This document shows, piece after piece, positions 1-5,985 of a stretch of DNA of 5,985 nucleotides; within the stretch, counting starts at the first letter, position 1; each line of letters starts with the position of its first letter. The DNA is from Chryseobacterium gleum (GTDB lineage: Bacteria; Bacteroidota; Bacteroidia; Flavobacteriales_D; Crocinitomicaceae): contig CAMCQW010000129.1 of assembly GCA_945877045.1 (NCBI GenBank), forward strand, positions 1-5,985, written 5' to 3'. The notes beneath the pieces are model-generated. The model was not told the origin of the DNA and searched no databases. It saw only the letters and a program-made list of their open reading frames with translations. A program made the position numbers and the translations under genes.

Positions 1-477
1 GAAAATTTCATCCTTGATTTCACAAGCATAGGAACATTATTTGCATTTGTTCTAGTATGTGGGGGTGTGCTCATGCTTCCATCTCAAAAAGGCACGCCGG
101 AAGGAGAGCTAACGAAAGGTCGTTTTCGCCTCCCATACATCAATGCGAAGTATATTTTCCCCGGAATAATTATTTCAACATTCACGTTTTTAATTATTCA
201 GTTTCCAACATTTTTTACAGAAACTATTCTCTTAAAAGGCGAAAACTATGCTCAGAGTATTCCCATGATTTGCTTCTTTGTCATTTGTTTAGTTATGACC
301 GTCCTTTCATTTATTAAAAATCTTTCCTTAATACCTGTACTCGGTTTAGTGTCATGCTGCTATTTGCTTACAGGAATGGCCGTAAACAATTGGAAATGGT
401 TCTTCATCTGGTTTGCTATCGGCCTGGTAGTGTATTTCCTTTATGGACACAAGCACAGTAGACTAGCAAAAAAATAA
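1..477 (+). CDS. APC-superfamily amino acid permease, C-terminal part (5' end outside window)
   Basis: The reading frame is open from base 1 and gives the last 158 residues of an integral membrane protein. The segment starting FTSIGTLFAFVLVCGGVL (residues 7-24) is the conserved helix of cationic-type amino acid permeases. It is followed by a basic loop with RFRLPY (41-46). Further hydrophobic helices lie at about 52-71, 86-104, 108-127 and 131-148. The end, with FFIWFAIGLVVYFLYGHKHS (134-153), matches the C-terminal domain typical of CAT/YfnA-like transporters. The expected role is proton- or gradient-coupled uptake of an amino acid across the inner membrane; specificity cannot be read from this part. 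The stop is one base before the Rieske oxygenase start, so the two are probably co-transcribed and translationally coupled. The ATG at position 67 is internal to the protein, not a start. The family call is firm, the substrate unknown. Confidence 0.88.
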   Translation, partial: ENFILDFTSIGTLFAFVLVCGGVLMLPSQKGTPEGELTKGRFRLPYINAKYIFPGIIISTFTFLIIQFPTFFTETILLKGENYAQSIPMICFFVICLVMTVLSFIKNLSLIPVLGLVSCCYLLTGMAVNNWKWFFIWFAIGLVVYFLYGHKHSRLAKK

Positions 478-478
478 G

Positions 479-1564
479 ATGAAAAGATTTCATGTTAATG
501 AAGATATACAAAGGGCTTTTACCCTTGATTCAGAATTTTATATTTCTGCGGAGGCATTTGAACAGGCCAAAGAAAAAATTTTTACTCGTACGTGGCAATT
601 TCTTGATAATTCAGATGAAATTCAACTGAATGGTCAAATCACTCCATATACCTTATTGCCGGGATTACTCGATGAACCTATAATCGTAACTCGGAATAAT
701 AAGGGGGAAGTTCAATGCCTTTCTAATGTTTGTACGCACCGTGGAAACATTCTGGTTGATCACAAATGTCAAGATAAGAACATCCGCTGTCCCTATCATG
801 GTAGACGATTTGATTTGAATGGAACATTCCAACACATGCCAGAGTTTGAGAATGCGCTTGATTTTCCCTCAGCTAAGGACAATCTTCCTAAAGTACCATA
901 TGGTAGTTGGGAAAACCTTTCTTTTGCGGGTATACTACCCTCAATGACTTTGAAAGAGGTACTTGGTGATATGCAAGATAGGATTTCATTTCTTCCTTTC
1001 CATGAGTTCAAACCTGAACCAGCGCGTTCACGCGATTATCTCGTCAATGCACATTGGGCCTTATACACCGAAAATTATCTGGAAGGGTTTCATATTCCAT
1101 TTGTACATACTGGTTTAAATGCGGAAGTTGACTATGGAACATACACCACTGAATTATTTCGCTATTCAAATTTGCAACTGGCACTATCACGTGGTGGTGA
1201 AGACGTTTTCGAAATTCCGGATACTCACCCCGATTTCGGAAAATCAGTTTCGGCATATTACTTTTGGGTATTCCCTAACATGATGTTTAACTTTTATCCT
1301 TGGGGCTTATCTTTGAACATCATTAGACCTCTAGGAATTAGCATGACTAAAGTTTCATTTACAAGCTACGTATATGATGAAAATAAATTAGATCGCGGTG
1401 CAGGAGCGCAACTTGACAAAGTGGAACATGAAGATGAGGCTATAGTTGAAAATGTACAGAAGGGAATTCGTTCTCGCTTTTATGACCAAGGCCGATATTC
1501 GCCGTCTCGCGAAACAGGAATACATCACTTTCATAGACTCATCTGTGAATTCATGAACAAATAA
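479..1564 (+). CDS. Rieske non-heme iron oxygenase, alpha (catalytic) subunit
   Basis: This 361-residue protein has the size and two-domain layout of ring-hydroxylating or quaternary-amine oxygenase alpha subunits. The N-terminal Rieske domain (about 38-150) has the 2Fe-2S ligands C85-x-H87 and C104-x2-H107, within CTHRGN and CPYHGRRF. The catalytic domain has E202-x2-H205-x4-H210 (EGFHIPFVH), the mononuclear iron histidines. D319 in EDEAIVENVQKG is the likely third ligand, followed by the family signature RSRFYDQGRYSPSRE. Electrons would come from a separate reductase, not seen here. The bridging residue is Glu (E202) rather than the Asp usual in naphthalene-dioxygenase-like enzymes; carnitine oxygenase CntA also uses Glu. 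That favours an aliphatic amine or betaine-like substrate over an aromatic one, but this is inference. The ATG lies one base after the permease stop, with only an A-rich upstream stretch. No beta subunit follows. Many databases would label it an aromatic ring-hydroxylating dioxygenase subunit alpha. Confidence 0.93.
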   Translation: MKRFHVNEDIQRAFTLDSEFYISAEAFEQAKEKIFTRTWQFLDNSDEIQLNGQITPYTLLPGLLDEPIIVTRNNKGEVQCLSNVCTHRGNILVDHKCQDKNIRCPYHGRRFDLNGTFQHMPEFENALDFPSAKDNLPKVPYGSWENLSFAGILPSMTLKEVLGDMQDRISFLPFHEFKPEPARSRDYLVNAHWALYTENYLEGFHIPFVHTGLNAEVDYGTYTTELFRYSNLQLALSRGGEDVFEIPDTHPDFGKSVSAYYFWVFPNMMFNFYPWGLSLNIIRPLGISMTKVSFTSYVYDENKLDRGAGAQLDKVEHEDEAIVENVQKGIRSRFYDQGRYSPSRETGIHHFHRLICEFMNK

Positions 1565-1702
1565 ATCCTTAAGTAGAGCGCTTTCATTACAATTTACATT
1601 GAGCGTTTAATAAGCCCCATAAACATTATGCCGAAATATATTTCCTTTATAGAAGGAAGAAATAACATTGAATTGAAAACGGAAAATTAGAAAGGTGAAG
1701 AA
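1565..1702. other. Convergent intergenic gap with two weak stem-loops
   Basis: This 138-bp AT-rich gap separates the ends of the + strand oxygenase and the - strand secreted protein. An imperfect stem pairs 1576-1583 with 1601-1608 (core AGCGCT against AGCGTT, with G-T pairs) around a 17-base loop. A second stem pairs TTCCTT (1642-1647) with AAGGAA (1653-1658). Neither is followed by a convincing T tract in the matching direction, so they are only weak candidates for transcription termination of the two convergent genes. No supported gene lies in the gap. Confidence 0.3.
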
Positions 1703-2227
1703 TTAATTAAAAGCCTTAATAATTTTTGTCTGTTGAAGAAAAGCACCGCTTTCATTATAGAAGTTTAAAAAGTATTGGCCCGGAGCCAAATCACTTTCAA
1801 AATCCATTTGATGCCTAGAATCATTCATTTGTTCTTCTTTAATTAGTTTTCCATTTTGGTCAATCAATTGAATTTTAGTGGTGCCTTTTTGCTCATCTGG
1901 TCCTTGAATGATCGTGTAATTGTTAAATGGATTTGGGTAAATCAAAAACGATGGGTCAGATACTGACATTCCCGAAACATTTGGAGAAACGGCAAAATTT
2001 TGATCGGGCTGTTGGAATCCATTGTGGATGCGTTTACCATCAACATTTGACCACTTAACAATTGGTTCTCCAATAGTATAGGACACTGTATTTGTACTTC
2101 CAAAAATTAACGTTTGGCACTTTGCAACTTTTCCAGCAGTGGCATAAACACTTCTTTCTGGTCCTTGTCCAAAAGTTACTGAAATCCCGCAAAATAGTAT
2201 TATAATGAGTAGAAAATTGTTTTTCAT
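1703..2227 (-). CDS. Small secreted protein with T9SS type A C-terminal sorting domain
   Basis: This 174-residue protein begins with a classic signal peptide: MKNN, a hydrophobic core FLLIIILFCGISV, and likely cleavage after TFG at residue 20, leaving an N-terminal Gln. Residues about 24-75 form a short module with YTIGEPIVKWS (50-60) and GFQQP (70-74), a pattern common in small Bacteroidota secreted proteins. From about 96 to 174 is a type A sorting domain: it opens with IYPNPFNN (96-103), has the strand IQLIDQNGKLI (119-129) and LAPGQYFLNFY (147-157), and ends in the basic KIIKAFN. Such domains direct export through the outer membrane by the type IX system, usually with removal of the domain and anchoring or release. 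There is no enzymatic domain; the mature cargo is only about 75 residues, so its function is unknown. The gene stands alone, convergent with the oxygenase and divergent from ffh, and has its own candidate promoter. Confidence 0.88.
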   Translation of the reverse strand: MKNNFLLIIILFCGISVTFGQGPERSVYATAGKVAKCQTLIFGSTNTVSYTIGEPIVKWSNVDGKRIHNGFQQPDQNFAVSPNVSGMSVSDPSFLIYPNPFNNYTIIQGPDEQKGTTKIQLIDQNGKLIKEEQMNDSRHQMDFESDLAPGQYFLNFYNESGAFLQQTKIIKAFN

Positions 2228-2252
2228 GGCATGAACGTTTAATTATTAATGA

Positions 2253-2280
2253 TAAAGTTACAGAAAAAAAAATGTACCAA
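2253..2280 (-). promoter_or_regulatory. Candidate Bacteroidota-type promoter of the T9SS cargo gene
   Basis: Read on the minus strand, TTG (2280-2278) is followed after 17 bases by TAACTTTA (2260-2253). This fits the TTG / TAnnTTTG pattern of Bacteroidota housekeeping promoters, except that the last G is A. Transcription would begin near 2246, giving a leader of roughly 20 bases before the ATG at 2227. A run of nine A (T on the minus strand) fills much of the spacer. The -33 TTG sits inside a small inverted repeat, ATGTA-CCAA-TACAT (2272-2285). The assignment rests on pattern matching only. Confidence 0.45.
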
Positions 2281-2399
2281 TACATCTTTAGCTTATTAAA
2301 TTACAATTAATTCTTCAATAAAATAGGAATCATCTTTTTTAGTTTAGGTATTAATTGATTCAAATGCGTTAATAAGATTAAAAATTTAGTAATTTTCAT

Positions 2400-2407
2400 T
2401 AAATTTG
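2400..2407 (+). promoter_or_regulatory. Candidate -7 element of the ffh operon promoter
   Basis: TAAATTTG is a perfect match to the Bacteroidota -7 consensus TAnnTTTG and lies 24 bases before the ffh ATG. It would start transcription near 2413-2415 and leave a leader of under 20 bases without a Shine-Dalgarno sequence. No TTG is present at the usual 17-23 base spacing upstream; the region there is TTAATAAGATTA-like. A second, poorer match, TAATTTTC, lies at 2390-2397. No other promoter is evident before the following two genes, so this one may drive all three. Confidence 0.45.
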
Positions 2408-2431
2408 CTCAAGTTAAAATAGCTACAAATA

Positions 2432-3778
2432 ATGTTTGAAAATCTTACTGAAAAATTTGAACGTGCCTTTAAAGTATTAAAGGGACAGGGTCAAATTTCC
2501 GAAATAAATATTGCTGAGTCACTGAAGGAAGTTCGTAGAGCTCTTTTAGATGCCGATGTTAACTTTAATACAGCTAAAAATTTCACTAATACGGTGAAAG
2601 ATAAAGCGCTCGGAAGAAATGTACTAACAGCAGTATCTCCTGGTCAACTAATGGTGAAAATTTGCCATGAGGAATTAAAGGAGTTGATGGGCGGAAATGA
2701 AGTTGAAATAAATCTAAAGGGAAATCCTTCAATTATTTTAATGTCAGGACTTCAAGGTTCCGGAAAAACGACCTTTACAGGAAAATTAGGTAATTACTTA
2801 AAAAATAAAAAAAACAAAAAGGTGCTACTTGTAGCATGCGATGTTTACCGTCCTGCTGCAATAGATCAATTACATGTTCTTGGCGATCAATTGGGAATAG
2901 AGGTTTTTTCTAATAAGGAAGAAAAAGATCCTGTGCGTATTGCTAATAGTGCTGTTCAGCATGCAAAAAGTAATAGTTTTAATGTGGTAATTGTCGATAC
3001 TGCAGGTCGTTTAGCGATTGATGAACTAATGATGGATGAAATTGCACGTGTAAAAACCGCGCTAAATCCAAATGAAACCTTGTTTGTCGTTGATGCCATG
3101 ACGGGACAAGATGCTGTAAATACAGCAAAGGCCTTTAATGATAAAATTAATTTTGACGGTGTTATACTTACAAAATTAGATGGGGATACAAGAGGTGGGG
3201 CTGCGTTGACTATAAAATCTGTTGTAAACAAACCGATTAAGTTTGTCGGGACAGGGGAAAAGATGGATGCAATAGATGTCTTTTATCCTGCTAGGATGGC
3301 AGACAGAATTCTCGGAATGGGTGATGTTGTTTCATTGGTAGAAAAGGCACAAGAACAATACGATGAGGAGGAAGCGCGAAAGCTTCAACGAAAAATAATG
3401 AAAGATCAATTTGATTTCAATGACTTTTTAGCTCAATTGAATCAAATTAAAAAAATGGGGAATGTCAAGGATTTGATGGGCATGTTGCCTGGGATGGGAA
3501 AAGCAATGAAAGATACTGATATTCCCGATGATGCGTTTAAAGGTATTGAAGCAATTATCCTCTCCATGACACCAAAAGAAAGATCAAACCCTGGTTTGCT
3601 TAATACCTCTCGAAAAGCAAGACTTGCTTTAGGAAGTGGAACGAATATTATGGAAGTCAATAAATTGATGAAGCAATTTGACGAGATGAAAAAAATGATG
3701 AAAATGATGAGTAATCCTCGTGCAATGGCTAGTATGATGAGTCAAATGAAAAATGCGCGTGGTGGAGCGCCCAACTAA
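2432..3778 (+). CDS. ffh: Signal recognition particle protein Ffh (SRP54 GTPase)
   Basis: This 448-residue protein is full length for bacterial Ffh. It binds signal sequences of nascent membrane and exported proteins and 4.5S SRP RNA, and docks with FtsY through its GTPase. The N domain (about 1-90) contains the helix ESLKEVRRALLDADVN. The G domain has the P-loop GLQGSGKT (106-113), DVYRPAA (137-143), DTAGR (189-193), TKLDGDTRGG (247-256) and the closing GTGEKMDAIDVFYP (273-286). The M domain (about 325-430) has the methionine-rich GNVKDLMGMLPGMGK (343-357), the RNA-binding SMTPKER (378-384) and SRKARLALGSG (393-403), then a tail rich in Met and Lys. Within that RNA-binding motif, Ala396 stands where E. 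coli has Arg (SRKRRIAAGSG). The gene is first in an apparent operon, with the M50 membrane protein starting 5 bp after its stop. The 4.5S RNA gene is not in this window. Confidence 0.98.
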   Translation: MFENLTEKFERAFKVLKGQGQISEINIAESLKEVRRALLDADVNFNTAKNFTNTVKDKALGRNVLTAVSPGQLMVKICHEELKELMGGNEVEINLKGNPSIILMSGLQGSGKTTFTGKLGNYLKNKKNKKVLLVACDVYRPAAIDQLHVLGDQLGIEVFSNKEEKDPVRIANSAVQHAKSNSFNVVIVDTAGRLAIDELMMDEIARVKTALNPNETLFVVDAMTGQDAVNTAKAFNDKINFDGVILTKLDGDTRGGAALTIKSVVNKPIKFVGTGEKMDAIDVFYPARMADRILGMGDVVSLVEKAQEQYDEEEARKLQRKIMKDQFDFNDFLAQLNQIKKMGNVKDLMGMLPGMGKAMKDTDIPDDAFKGIEAIILSMTPKERSNPGLLNTSRKARLALGSGTNIMEVNKLMKQFDEMKKMMKMMSNPRAMASMMSQMKNARGGAPN

Positions 3779-3783
3779 TTAGT

Positions 3784-4722
3784 ATGGAGAATGATTCATT
3801 GTATCCTGATAAACCAATCTTAGTAAAAGAAGAGGTAAAAAATAATTGGGGATTAACAGCTTTTTCCTTAGTACTTTTTATTCTATCGTTCTTACTAATC
3901 TTTTCAGATAAGCTTTTATTTATTCTGTTTTTAATAATTGTACTTTTTATTCATGAAATGGGACATCTGCTTTTTATGAAGGCGTTTAAATATGAAAATG
4001 TTCGGATGTTGTTTATTCCTCTTATGGGTGCGTTTGTTCAAGGATCTAAACCAAAATATTCACAGCGTGAAAGTTTATTGGTCGTGTTTTTTGGCCCTTT
4101 TCCTGGTTTACTGTTTGGATGTCTTACGTTTATTATAGCGTGTGTTTATCAAAATGATTCAGCGCTCACTTTGGGTTTTATTTTTATCTTTTTAAATACA
4201 GTTAATTTATTACCGCTCGATCCATTAGATGGCGGCCAATTATTTAAATTATTAGTACACCGTCAGCGTGATTTATTCATGATGATTTTTGCATTGGTTT
4301 CTTCCATTTTAATGATTGTTATTGGTTGGATGATTCAAGATTATTTAATTATTGTCTTTGGTTTTATTATGGGGATTCGTGTGCGAGGCATGCAAAAAAA
4401 TCATGTCCTCCGTTCTACACTTGACGAATTAGAGGTTAATTATTTATGTACCTATGAGGAATTGTCTAACCGAGATTATGCTACCATAAAAAATGTCCTA
4501 ATTGAAAGATCAACAGCCTTAAAAAAATACATGGAATTTTCTGATGAAGATGTTAATCCAATGATTGCTTCACAAGTTAGTGCCATTTTAATTGCTCCAA
4601 TAAAAAAAGATGCCTCGCTTGTTTTTAAAATTACTTTATTGATTTTTTGGATTATTTCATTTATTGCACCCATTATTCTTTTATTCTCTCTTGATTTTAA
4701 GTGGTACTTTGATAAATTATAA
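3784..4722 (+). CDS. Site-2-protease-like (M50 family) membrane protein
   Basis: This 312-residue polytopic membrane protein carries the zinc metalloprotease signature HEMGH (57-61) inside a hydrophobic segment (about 43-65). It also has the second M50 motif, DPLDGGQL (146-153), where an Asp supplies the third zinc ligand. Other likely membrane helices are about 23-40, 97-120, 127-145, 163-182, 185-199 and a C-terminal one at 279-303. Between the last two lies a charged soluble region (about 200-278) with no recognised domain; there is no PDZ domain as in RseP. Site-2 proteases cut membrane-spanning substrates such as anti-sigma factors or leftover signal peptides. The substrate here is unknown, and a non-proteolytic role is possible. 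The start lies 5 bp after the ffh stop and the 3' end overlaps the next gene, so co-transcription is very likely. The catalytic motifs make the family call firm. Confidence 0.85.
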   Translation: MENDSLYPDKPILVKEEVKNNWGLTAFSLVLFILSFLLIFSDKLLFILFLIIVLFIHEMGHLLFMKAFKYENVRMLFIPLMGAFVQGSKPKYSQRESLLVVFFGPFPGLLFGCLTFIIACVYQNDSALTLGFIFIFLNTVNLLPLDPLDGGQLFKLLVHRQRDLFMMIFALVSSILMIVIGWMIQDYLIIVFGFIMGIRVRGMQKNHVLRSTLDELEVNYLCTYEELSNRDYATIKNVLIERSTALKKYMEFSDEDVNPMIASQVSAILIAPIKKDASLVFKITLLIFWIISFIAPIILLFSLDFKWYFDKL

Positions 4723-5434
4723 AAAGAAATTTTACATATTACTGGCTTGTTTCTTTATTTGTTCATTCAAATTATATGGGCAGTGTGATCGTGTGCTTAT
4801 TCAAGGTCAAGTAATTGACACCTTATTTCCGCAAGGGTTTTATAATTTGATGGTAATTAATAAAACGAATGGTAGAGGTGTATTTGGACAACCTAATGGT
4901 AATTTTTCTGTTGTAGCAAGTCCTAATGACGTTATAGCGTTATCCACAAAATATTATCCTATTTATCAATTTATTGCCTATCCTGATTCGAATTGCCAAT
5001 GTCATATTTCAGTTTATATTGAAAGGATTCCTCAAGAAATAAAGGAGGTAATTATTCGCCCATTAAAATCGCTCGAGCAATTAAAGCAAGAACGGAGCGC
5101 CTTAGCTTTGAGAGAAACGAAACTGGTTACTGGGATTGATGTTCTCCAAAGTCCAATTACGGCGATCTATCAAGCTTTTTCGAAAAAGGAACAAAATAAA
5201 AAATGGATTGCAGAACAAGTTTACAAGGATGATCAACGTAAGGTCGTGAAAGAGCTATTGAGGTTATATATTTCTTTTGATATCATCAGTTTATCGGAAG
5301 ATGAATTTGATGATTTTATTTCTTTTTTAAACTTGGATACGGATTTTTTAAAAACCGCCTCTGAAATGGATTTGATTGTTTTCATTAAAGATAAATACGA
5401 TCATTTTCGAAGATTTAATACTAAATCTGAATAG
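4709..5434 (+). CDS. Exported protein with carboxypeptidase-regulatory-like beta domain, function unknown
   Basis: The best start is TTG at 4709, giving 241 residues that begin MINYKKKFYILLACFFICSF. This is a good signal peptide: a KKK n-region, a hydrophobic core, and likely cleavage after LYG (residue 24). An earlier TTG at 4664 would put 15 extra hydrophobic residues before the basic stretch and overlap the M50 gene more deeply; no ATG is available nearby. Residues about 29-106 resemble the CarboxypepD_reg-like beta-sandwich: VLIQGQVIDT, then NKTNGRGVFGQPNGNFSVVA and ALSTKYYP, common in Bacteroidota envelope proteins. Residues about 107-241 are charged and helical, with no TonB-dependent receptor barrel and no recognised catalytic motif. 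The mature protein has three cysteines (C26, C97, C99). The chosen start overlaps the M50 stop by 14 bp, indicating an operon with ffh and the protease. A periplasmic or outer-membrane-associated role is likely; nothing more specific is supported. Confidence 0.75.
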   Translation: MINYKKKFYILLACFFICSFKLYGQCDRVLIQGQVIDTLFPQGFYNLMVINKTNGRGVFGQPNGNFSVVASPNDVIALSTKYYPIYQFIAYPDSNCQCHISVYIERIPQEIKEVIIRPLKSLEQLKQERSALALRETKLVTGIDVLQSPITAIYQAFSKKEQNKKWIAEQVYKDDQRKVVKELLRLYISFDIISLSEDEFDDFISFLNLDTDFLKTASEMDLIVFIKDKYDHFRRFNTKSE

Positions 5435-5440
5435 ATTTAG
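5411..5440. repeat. Two alternative stem-loops at overlapping convergent gene ends
   Basis: CTAAATCT (5421-5428) and AGATTTAG (5433-5440) form a perfect 8-bp inverted repeat around GAAT. A further AGATTTA at 5411-5417 can pair instead with TAAATCT (5422-5428) around ATAC, so the two hairpins exclude each other. Both stop codons of the convergent genes (TAG at 5432-5434 on +, TAG at 5423-5421 on -) lie inside. The position suggests a shared terminator or a transcript-end structure. However, the stems are AT-rich and no strong T tract follows on either strand, so a terminator role is uncertain. Confidence 0.45.
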
Positions 5441-5985
5441 AAAGGTCTTGGATGATGGTGTTCCAATTATATCGTTCTCTTACAAACTCTTTTGCATTTT
5501 CTTTAATTTTTTCATAGATCGCTTCATCGGATAATAACGTCTCTATTCCGAGAATGATTGATTCTTTTGTATCGGCCACCCAAATGCTTTCTTTATGGTT
5601 TGCCATTATCGCATTGTTTGCTAAGGTGGTGGTAATGCTTGGAACACCTAAGGCCATAGCCTCAAGGATTTTATTTTGCATACCTGTACCAATTTGCATG
5701 GGGGCAATTAATATTTTTCCCTGTAAATAGGATTCTCGGATGTCATCTACCCAACCTGTTATGGTTATGTTAGGTGTTGAAGCAAGTTGAAGCAATAAAC
5801 TTTTTGAAGGATTGGCGCCTGAAATTAACAACTTCAAATGTGGTAATGACGGTAGAATTTCCTTTACTAGGTAATTAATTGCATCAATGTTTGGCGGGTA
5901 ATTCAAATTGCCTACAAACACCAAGTCGTATTTTTTTTCGACTTTAAGCGCTTCAAAATAGTAATCATCGATGCCATTAGGCATC
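5421..5985 (-). CDS. Family 4 glycosyltransferase (GT-B fold), C-terminal part (5' end outside window)
   Basis: The frame runs off the right edge. About 187 residues are visible, starting MPNGIDDYYF, the usual linker motif (PNG-[IV]-D...F) before the C-terminal Rossmann-like domain of GT4 enzymes. The Met there is therefore internal, not the start. Counting from it, LVFVGNLNYPPNIDAINYL (21-39) is the nucleotide-sugar domain opening. NITITGWVDDIRESY (72-86) and IAPMQIGTGMQNKILEAMAL (93-112) follow, the latter with the donor-binding Glu108. The first Glu of the E-x7-E motif is Thr100, as in the GTGxQNKxLEAMA subgroup. The product should transfer a sugar from an activated donor to a glycan or lipid acceptor, for surface polysaccharide or similar; donor and acceptor are unknown. 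The C-terminus is complete (SKSIQI). Its last 14 bp overlap the convergent exported-protein gene. Confidence 0.9.
   Translation of the reverse strand, partial: MPNGIDDYYFEALKVEKKYDLVFVGNLNYPPNIDAINYLVKEILPSLPHLKLLISGANPSKSLLLQLASTPNITITGWVDDIRESYLQGKILIAPMQIGTGMQNKILEAMALGVPSITTTLANNAIMANHKESIWVADTKESIILGIETLLSDEAIYEKIKENAKEFVRERYNWNTIIQDLSKSIQI

Noticed and set aside
796..1256. Minus-strand open frames within the oxygenase gene.
   Set aside because: They are fully covered by a well-conserved + strand gene and show no recognisable protein features.
1576..1608. Imperfect stem-loop after the oxygenase gene as a rho-independent terminator.
   Set aside because: It contains several G-T pairs, has a 17-base loop, and is followed by TTTAATAAG rather than a T tract. 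It is kept only as a weak element in the intergenic entry.
1628..1690. A 20-codon + strand frame starting MPKYISFIEGRNN; past its TAG the same frame continues as KGEELIKSL, faintly like the start of an AlbA/Schlafen-type domain.
   Set aside because: It is very short, lacks a leader or promoter, and the continuation runs antisense into the well-supported T9SS cargo gene. A chance frame is more likely than a gene remnant.
2055..2285. A 76-residue minus-strand frame overlapping the start of the T9SS cargo gene.
   Set aside because: It is out of frame with a gene that has a clear signal peptide and sorting domain, and its translation is rich in Cys, Trp and Tyr, as expected of noise.
2228..2431. 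Possible 4.5S SRP RNA or other small RNA next to ffh.
   Set aside because: The region is strongly AT-rich, has no GC-rich hairpin with the conserved GGAA tetraloop region, and is accounted for by two divergent promoters.
3682..3765. Repetitive ATGATGAAAATGATGAG-like bases, at first sight a tandem repeat.
   Set aside because: They encode the methionine- and lysine-rich C-terminal tail of Ffh, which is usual for the family; the repetition follows from the codons.

Overview
The window looks like chromosomal DNA of a Bacteroidota bacterium, most likely a member of Flavobacteriia. The supports are a small secreted protein with a type IX secretion (T9SS) type A C-terminal sorting domain, AT-rich intergenic DNA, starts without clear Shine-Dalgarno sequences, and promoter elements of the Bacteroidota type (TAnnTTTG). 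It carries five complete genes and two genes cut by the window edges. I see no tRNA, rRNA, CRISPR array, insertion sequence or phage gene.

Left part (1-1564, + strand): the 3' end of an APC-superfamily amino acid permease is followed after one base by a complete Rieske non-heme iron oxygenase alpha subunit. They almost certainly share a transcript. The oxygenase has full Rieske and mononuclear iron sites and a Glu at the bridging position, as in carnitine-type quaternary amine oxygenases. An uptake-plus-oxidation pair for an amino acid or betaine-like compound is a reasonable inference, but the substrate cannot be read from sequence.

Middle (1565-2431): a short convergent gap, then a minus-strand 174-residue secreted T9SS cargo protein with its own plausible promoter, then a 204-bp divergent intergenic region that also carries a perfect -7 element for the next operon.

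Right part (2432-5434, + strand): an apparent three-gene operon. It holds ffh (SRP54 GTPase), a site-2-protease-like M50 membrane protein starting 5 bp later, and an exported protein with a carboxypeptidase-regulatory-like beta domain, whose likely TTG start lies inside the end of the M50 gene. All three products concern membrane targeting or the envelope, but a functional link is inference. The last gene converges with a partial minus-strand family-4 glycosyltransferase. Their 3' ends overlap by 14 bp inside a pair of alternative hairpins.

Nothing here amounts to a clearly undescribed system. The points most worth checking are the permease-oxygenase pair, the ffh-M50-secreted protein operon, and the overlapping convergent ends with alternative stem-loops.
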